NCBI GenBank assembly: GCA_964035545.1
Contig: OZ037766.1
Coordinates: 5,681,722 to 5,745,721 of the forward strand
Origin: Bugula neritina
Taxonomy: Eukaryota; Bryozoa; Gymnolaemata; Cheilostomatida; Bugulidae
Length of the DNA: 64,000 bases
Reading direction: 5' to 3'
This document shows, one piece after another, positions 61,101-64,000 of this stretch. Numbering within the stretch: the stretch's first letter is position 1; every line of letters starts with the position of its first letter. The translations under genes and the position numbers were made by a program. The notes under the pieces are model-generated. The model was given only the letters and a program-made list of their open reading frames with translations, was not told the origin of the DNA and made no database searches.

Positions 61101-61854
61101 GGCTGTTACCACAGGTGTGAAGGATAGCTCTTTTATGTCATAGGTTTTGCTTAAATAACTTTAAATTTGTAGAAAAATATTTCCTTGTGTTTTTCTGGTG
61201 CATCGAATGTAAAATTAGTTAGAACTTTGATGAATAGTGCTATACAACTTTTTAAAAGTTTCAAATTTTTTACAAGTCATTGAAGAGCTCAAGTTGTCTC
61301 TATTTAGTCGTTCTCAAGATGTGTGTGTTACGAAGATTAATAGGGGCGGTGATGTGTATTAGATAAATAATGTGTTTAATAAGTGTTATTTTTTACATAC
61401 AAACGAAATACTATTCTATTGTTAAATAGAATATTCCTTTTAACCATAAATAATTCCATGTTTACAGTATAAAGTTACCTTGTACCAAGCAGCATGAGTA
61501 AGAACGTCATACAAGTGGCTGGTGTTTTAAGTTAACCTGCTCCACTCTATTCTCGGTTATTATAACTCTCCAGTGTTATTATTAATTCTCCTTTTTCTTT
61601 ATGCTGTTTTGTAGATAAATTTGTTCATAGAGATTGGAGGGTTTGTATTCGGGATTATGATGTCTATAATCTGCCTACCCTATGTAACATTCAACTACTG
61701 GCATGCCAAGACTCGTATTGTCCTTATCGTCATATTTTCACTGGCCATCATTATTTTATTTAGCATTTTATCTTTTGTATTTTATAATTTGCAACCCCCT
61801 GGTGTAAGCTTAGTAAGAAATATAGAATGTATCAAAGATAAAACTTGTGAATAA
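52577..61854 (+). CDS. inactive rhomboid protein (iRhom, RHBDF-type)
   Basis: ER/Golgi polytopic pseudoprotease; relatives control EGF-ligand traffic and ADAM17 maturation. Exons are 52577-52605, 52757-52908, 53437-53552, 53906-54259, 54668-54770, 55244-55446, 56333-56528, 56744-56850, 57334-57445, 57685-57948, 58529-58738, 59357-59676, 60135-60318, 60915-61114 and 61615-61854, joining to 929 aa. A long cytosolic N-terminus (about 1-505) is followed by TM1 (about 508-534), then the Cys-rich luminal iRhom homology domain (IGPSESALIQLGAIFAPC, FKPCCYGNLGQCEL, CSQVHCSTDVC), then the rhomboid core (NQFWRLLVSLFYHHGFLHI, GWLRIAAIY, LPYVTF). The GxSG serine site reads GAQG (802-805), and the usual GFxxG-helix His is Glu (856 in IEIGG), so proteolysis is not expected. 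The first exon is tiny (ATG at 52577) but fits phase and reads on smoothly. Two SINEs and a palindrome lie in introns. Confidence 0.9.
53611..53847 (+). mobile_element. tRNA-derived SINE with 16-bp target-site duplication
   Basis: The body is 53627-53831. Left and right target duplications are GTTATGAGTTAGGATG (53611-53626) and GTTATGGGTTAGGATG (53832-53847). The A-box region is TGGTCTAGGGGTTAGAGCG and the B-box GGTTCAAGCTC. The tail includes GATGTTAGGAAGAGCATCCA and TTCTCACAGGGATGGTGACT. It lies in iRhom intron 3, same orientation as the gene. The long duplication shows LINE-driven retroposition. Confidence 0.85.
55063..55100. repeat. (TA)n microsatellite
   Basis: About 19 TA units in iRhom intron 5. 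Confidence 0.9.
55955..56072. repeat. perfect 118-bp palindrome in iRhom intron 6
   Basis: The two 59-bp halves are exact reverse complements with no spacer, centred on CCATGG at 56011-56016. Base 55954/56073 is the first mismatch. It would form a perfect hairpin in DNA or pre-mRNA. It is about 260 bp upstream of exon 7. Confidence 0.95.
59103..59337 (+). mobile_element. tRNA-derived SINE beside iRhom exon 12
   Basis: Same family as the copy at 53.6 kb. ATGGTCTAGGGGTTAGAATA and GGGTTCAATCTCC are the A- and B-box ends, then GATGTTAAGAGCATTCAGTC and TTCTCACAGGGATGGTGACT. Imperfect target duplications are GTTCACGGTTTTCTTA (59103-59118) and GTTCACCATTTTCTCA (59322-59337). The right copy provides pyrimidine-rich DNA just before the acceptor at 59356. 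Confidence 0.8.
59681..59800. repeat. imperfect ACT/GCT trinucleotide array at iRhom exon 12 donor
   Basis: ACTATTACTACTACTGCTGC and further ACT, GCT and AGT triplets start right after the donor GTGAGT (59677). The same triplet set forms the array at 31.2 kb. Confidence 0.8.
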
Positions 61855-63401
61855 CACCGTAGTTCATGGTCAAGTTACCTTACTAATACTCGAGCTATTT
61901 TTCTATTATTGTTTGGCATTTTTGTTCTGCACTGAAAACTGTATTTAAGTTTCTAATTAATATAATATGTAAGTTGAAACATGGCTCCTGGTGGTTATAA
62001 CAGTAAAGTAAGTTGTTTTTATGATTTTAAACCTAATTTGCCAAATAAATATGTGAACTGTTATAATAATTAAGTTTTTGTGACTTCAATTTCTTTCTGT
62101 TGTCTTAAGAAGGAATTTCTTTACTTTTACTTTTACAATGCAAGCTTTATATAAAAGCTTACATTTACACTGTGTCAGCATGGATGCTTATGTGTTGTGG
62201 TGGATGCACAGATGCAGGCCACAACTCAACCTATTGCCTAATACCAACAGTTTTTATTTCTCACAAAACTAACCTATAACCGTCAAAACATCTTGTTAAA
62301 TTAACATTAATCAACAGAGCTATTTCTGACAGCATTTTTAATTAATGAAGTTAAAAACAAAAAATAGTATAATACTTACAATTATTTGGACAATAAAGTT
62401 TAAGTTGTTTGCATCTTTAACAAGAGGAAAATTGAGCTGTACTGACTCATCAAACAAAAGCTACCAGTAAAAAGCTAATACTGCAACAGCTTTCACAAAA
62501 AGCTTTCATCAAACAATATTTTACTTTAAGCTAGAACGAAAAGCTCCTGCAACACCCACAACTATATATAGTGATACCAAGCGCAGCTCTACAAAGACTT
62601 GTTATAATATTTGACAAACAACTACAATAATGTGAATATAGTTGCATGATTATTTAGCTGAAAATACACTCTCCTGCGAGATAACCATATTTAAAGTTAC
62701 ATACTTGTGCTGCATATCTAAGTGTTAGATTGTATATAGTTTGCAAAGTTTTATCTCTGCTGAAACAGACTAAGTTAACTGATAACTAAACCAATTAGTT
62801 ATTTGCACTATTTCTCCAACAATTAAACTGGACCTGAATTAAAGCATTGTCTATTTAACATTAAGATATATTGTAGGTATGGGCATGCTATGCTTAGCAT
62901 TTGAAATTTGATTTGTATAAAAAGACAATGACTTCAAGACCAGGTCTGTATCATTTTTATTAACTGCCCTTGCGCATCATTTTAATACTTGTTTACTATT
63001 TAAAAATAACTAATAAGTAAACGGTGATGGAGCTTCACCGAGAAAACTCTTTAACCACTAAAACTAGTTGCAGTACTAAAACAAACTATTTTACTCATCA
63101 ATATAATTATGCATTTACTGATTGCTGAATGATTTTGGAACTGGATATCAAACATTTACTTAAAATTATCACGGGTGGGCAACACGATGGTAGCTTGAGT
63201 GTTAAAAAGCAAACCCACCTCCATAAAGTAATTCATAACATAAGCTCATTGAACAAACATCCTTCAACTTAATGAAATAATGCAGCTGATGTATAGATGC
63301 AATTCGTACTCACATGTACATGTATGTATTTTACTAACAAAAAACTTTACACAACTTAGTGCATCTGTTAAACCAAGTTTTCGTCATATTTTACTTTTCA
63401 G
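61855..63401. other. iRhom 3' flank and intergenic sequence
   Basis: A likely poly(A) signal for iRhom (AATAAA) is at 62044-62049, 190 nt after the stop. The rest is AT-rich with no supportable gene, up to the candidate exon at 63402. Confidence 0.5.
62044..62049 (+). promoter_or_regulatory. probable poly(A) signal of iRhom
   Basis: AATAAA at 190 nt after the stop, followed by a TTTTTGTGACTTC stretch that could serve as the downstream element. Confidence 0.45.
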
Positions 63402-63481
63402 GAGATCAGAATGACGCTGAGTTTCTTGAGTTGGATTTCGGGTCTAATGAAATGCCACCATTGGCTTTTGTAAAGCTCAGG
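63402..63481 (+). CDS. candidate internal exon of an unrecognised gene
   Basis: An 80-nt block lies between a good acceptor (TTTTACTTTTCAG) and a good donor (GTAAGC). Only one frame is open; it takes two bases to finish a split codon and reads DQNDAEFLELDFGSNEMPP then LAFVKLR. It would be phase 1 in and phase 0 out. The composition is coding-like. I do not recognise the protein. Flanking exons would lie upstream without visible signal here, or beyond the (TG)n tract and outside the window. It could be the start of the next gene on the plus strand. Confidence 0.45.
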
Positions 63482-63758
63482 GTAAGCCACAGTATTTGAG
63501 GTTTTGTTATAATACTTAAATATATAATGACTAGATGAATAAATTATGTAACACTAAGGAGAAAACTAATGAATACTGTTACATAATTGTCAACACACTA
63601 TTTCATAGCTGTTTTTTTGGTGCTTGCATCACCAAACTTTCCTTCGGATTTATTATGAAAAATTTAAGATATAAACATTTTTCTACATTAAAACACATAA
63701 GGCATTAAACTGTTAAAAAGTAGGAGCTAATAATTATCCTATAGTATGCAACTAAATG

Positions 63759-64000
<242 letters not shown>

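Overview
This is an intron-rich, AT-rich metazoan nuclear window. Its genes have GT-AG introns with matching phases and are clearly animal families: proton/myo-inositol cotransporters, cysteine string protein, PINX1, iRhom and a secreted antistasin/WAP-type protein. Together with tRNA-derived SINEs, a Tc1-like transposon, MITEs and simple repeats, this suggests an invertebrate, probably a lophotrochozoan such as a bryozoan, mollusc or annelid. The sequence alone does not fix the phylum.

Layout. (1) 2.2-26.5 kb holds three SLC2A13-type proton/myo-inositol cotransporter genes. Copies 1 and 2 are in tandem on +; copy 3 is on - and convergent with copy 2. Copy 1 (2207-8469) has an in-frame TGA in exon 7 and looks like a young pseudogene. 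Copy 2 (11443-17029) is intact and carries two homologous 157-nt versions of exon 4 with the same phases, an apparent mutually exclusive pair that swaps the TM4-TM5 region. The second version is decayed in copy 1 and absent as far as I can see from copy 3. Copy 3 (18135-26548, -) is intact, has two differently placed introns and a long acidic C-terminal tail. (2) 28.3-32.4 kb (-) is a cysteine string protein (DNAJC5) gene with large simple-sequence arrays in its introns. A degenerate Tc1-like element, itself carrying a nested TTAA-flanked element, sits about 220 bp upstream of its start codon. (3) 35.1-43.0 kb is a gene-poor stretch with repeats, including a 276-bp MITE and an inverted pair of diverged interspersed repeats. 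(4) 43.05-45.78 kb (+) is a small secreted cysteine-rich protein with antistasin/WAP-like modules, every intron in phase 1. (5) 47.8-51.45 kb (+) is PINX1. (6) 52.6-61.85 kb (+) is a 15-exon inactive rhomboid (iRhom) whose catalytic Ser and His positions are both replaced. Its introns contain two SINEs and a perfect 118-bp palindrome. (7) The window ends with one candidate exon of an unrecognised gene and a long (TG)n tract running off the edge.

The genes share no evident pathway, so this is ordinary animal gene order rather than an operon. The strongest biology is the transporter cluster: exon duplication, tracts of near-identity between copies, and loss of one alternative exon together with a nonsense mutation in one copy. 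All exon models were built by hand from splice signals, phase continuity and family similarity; none has transcript support here.
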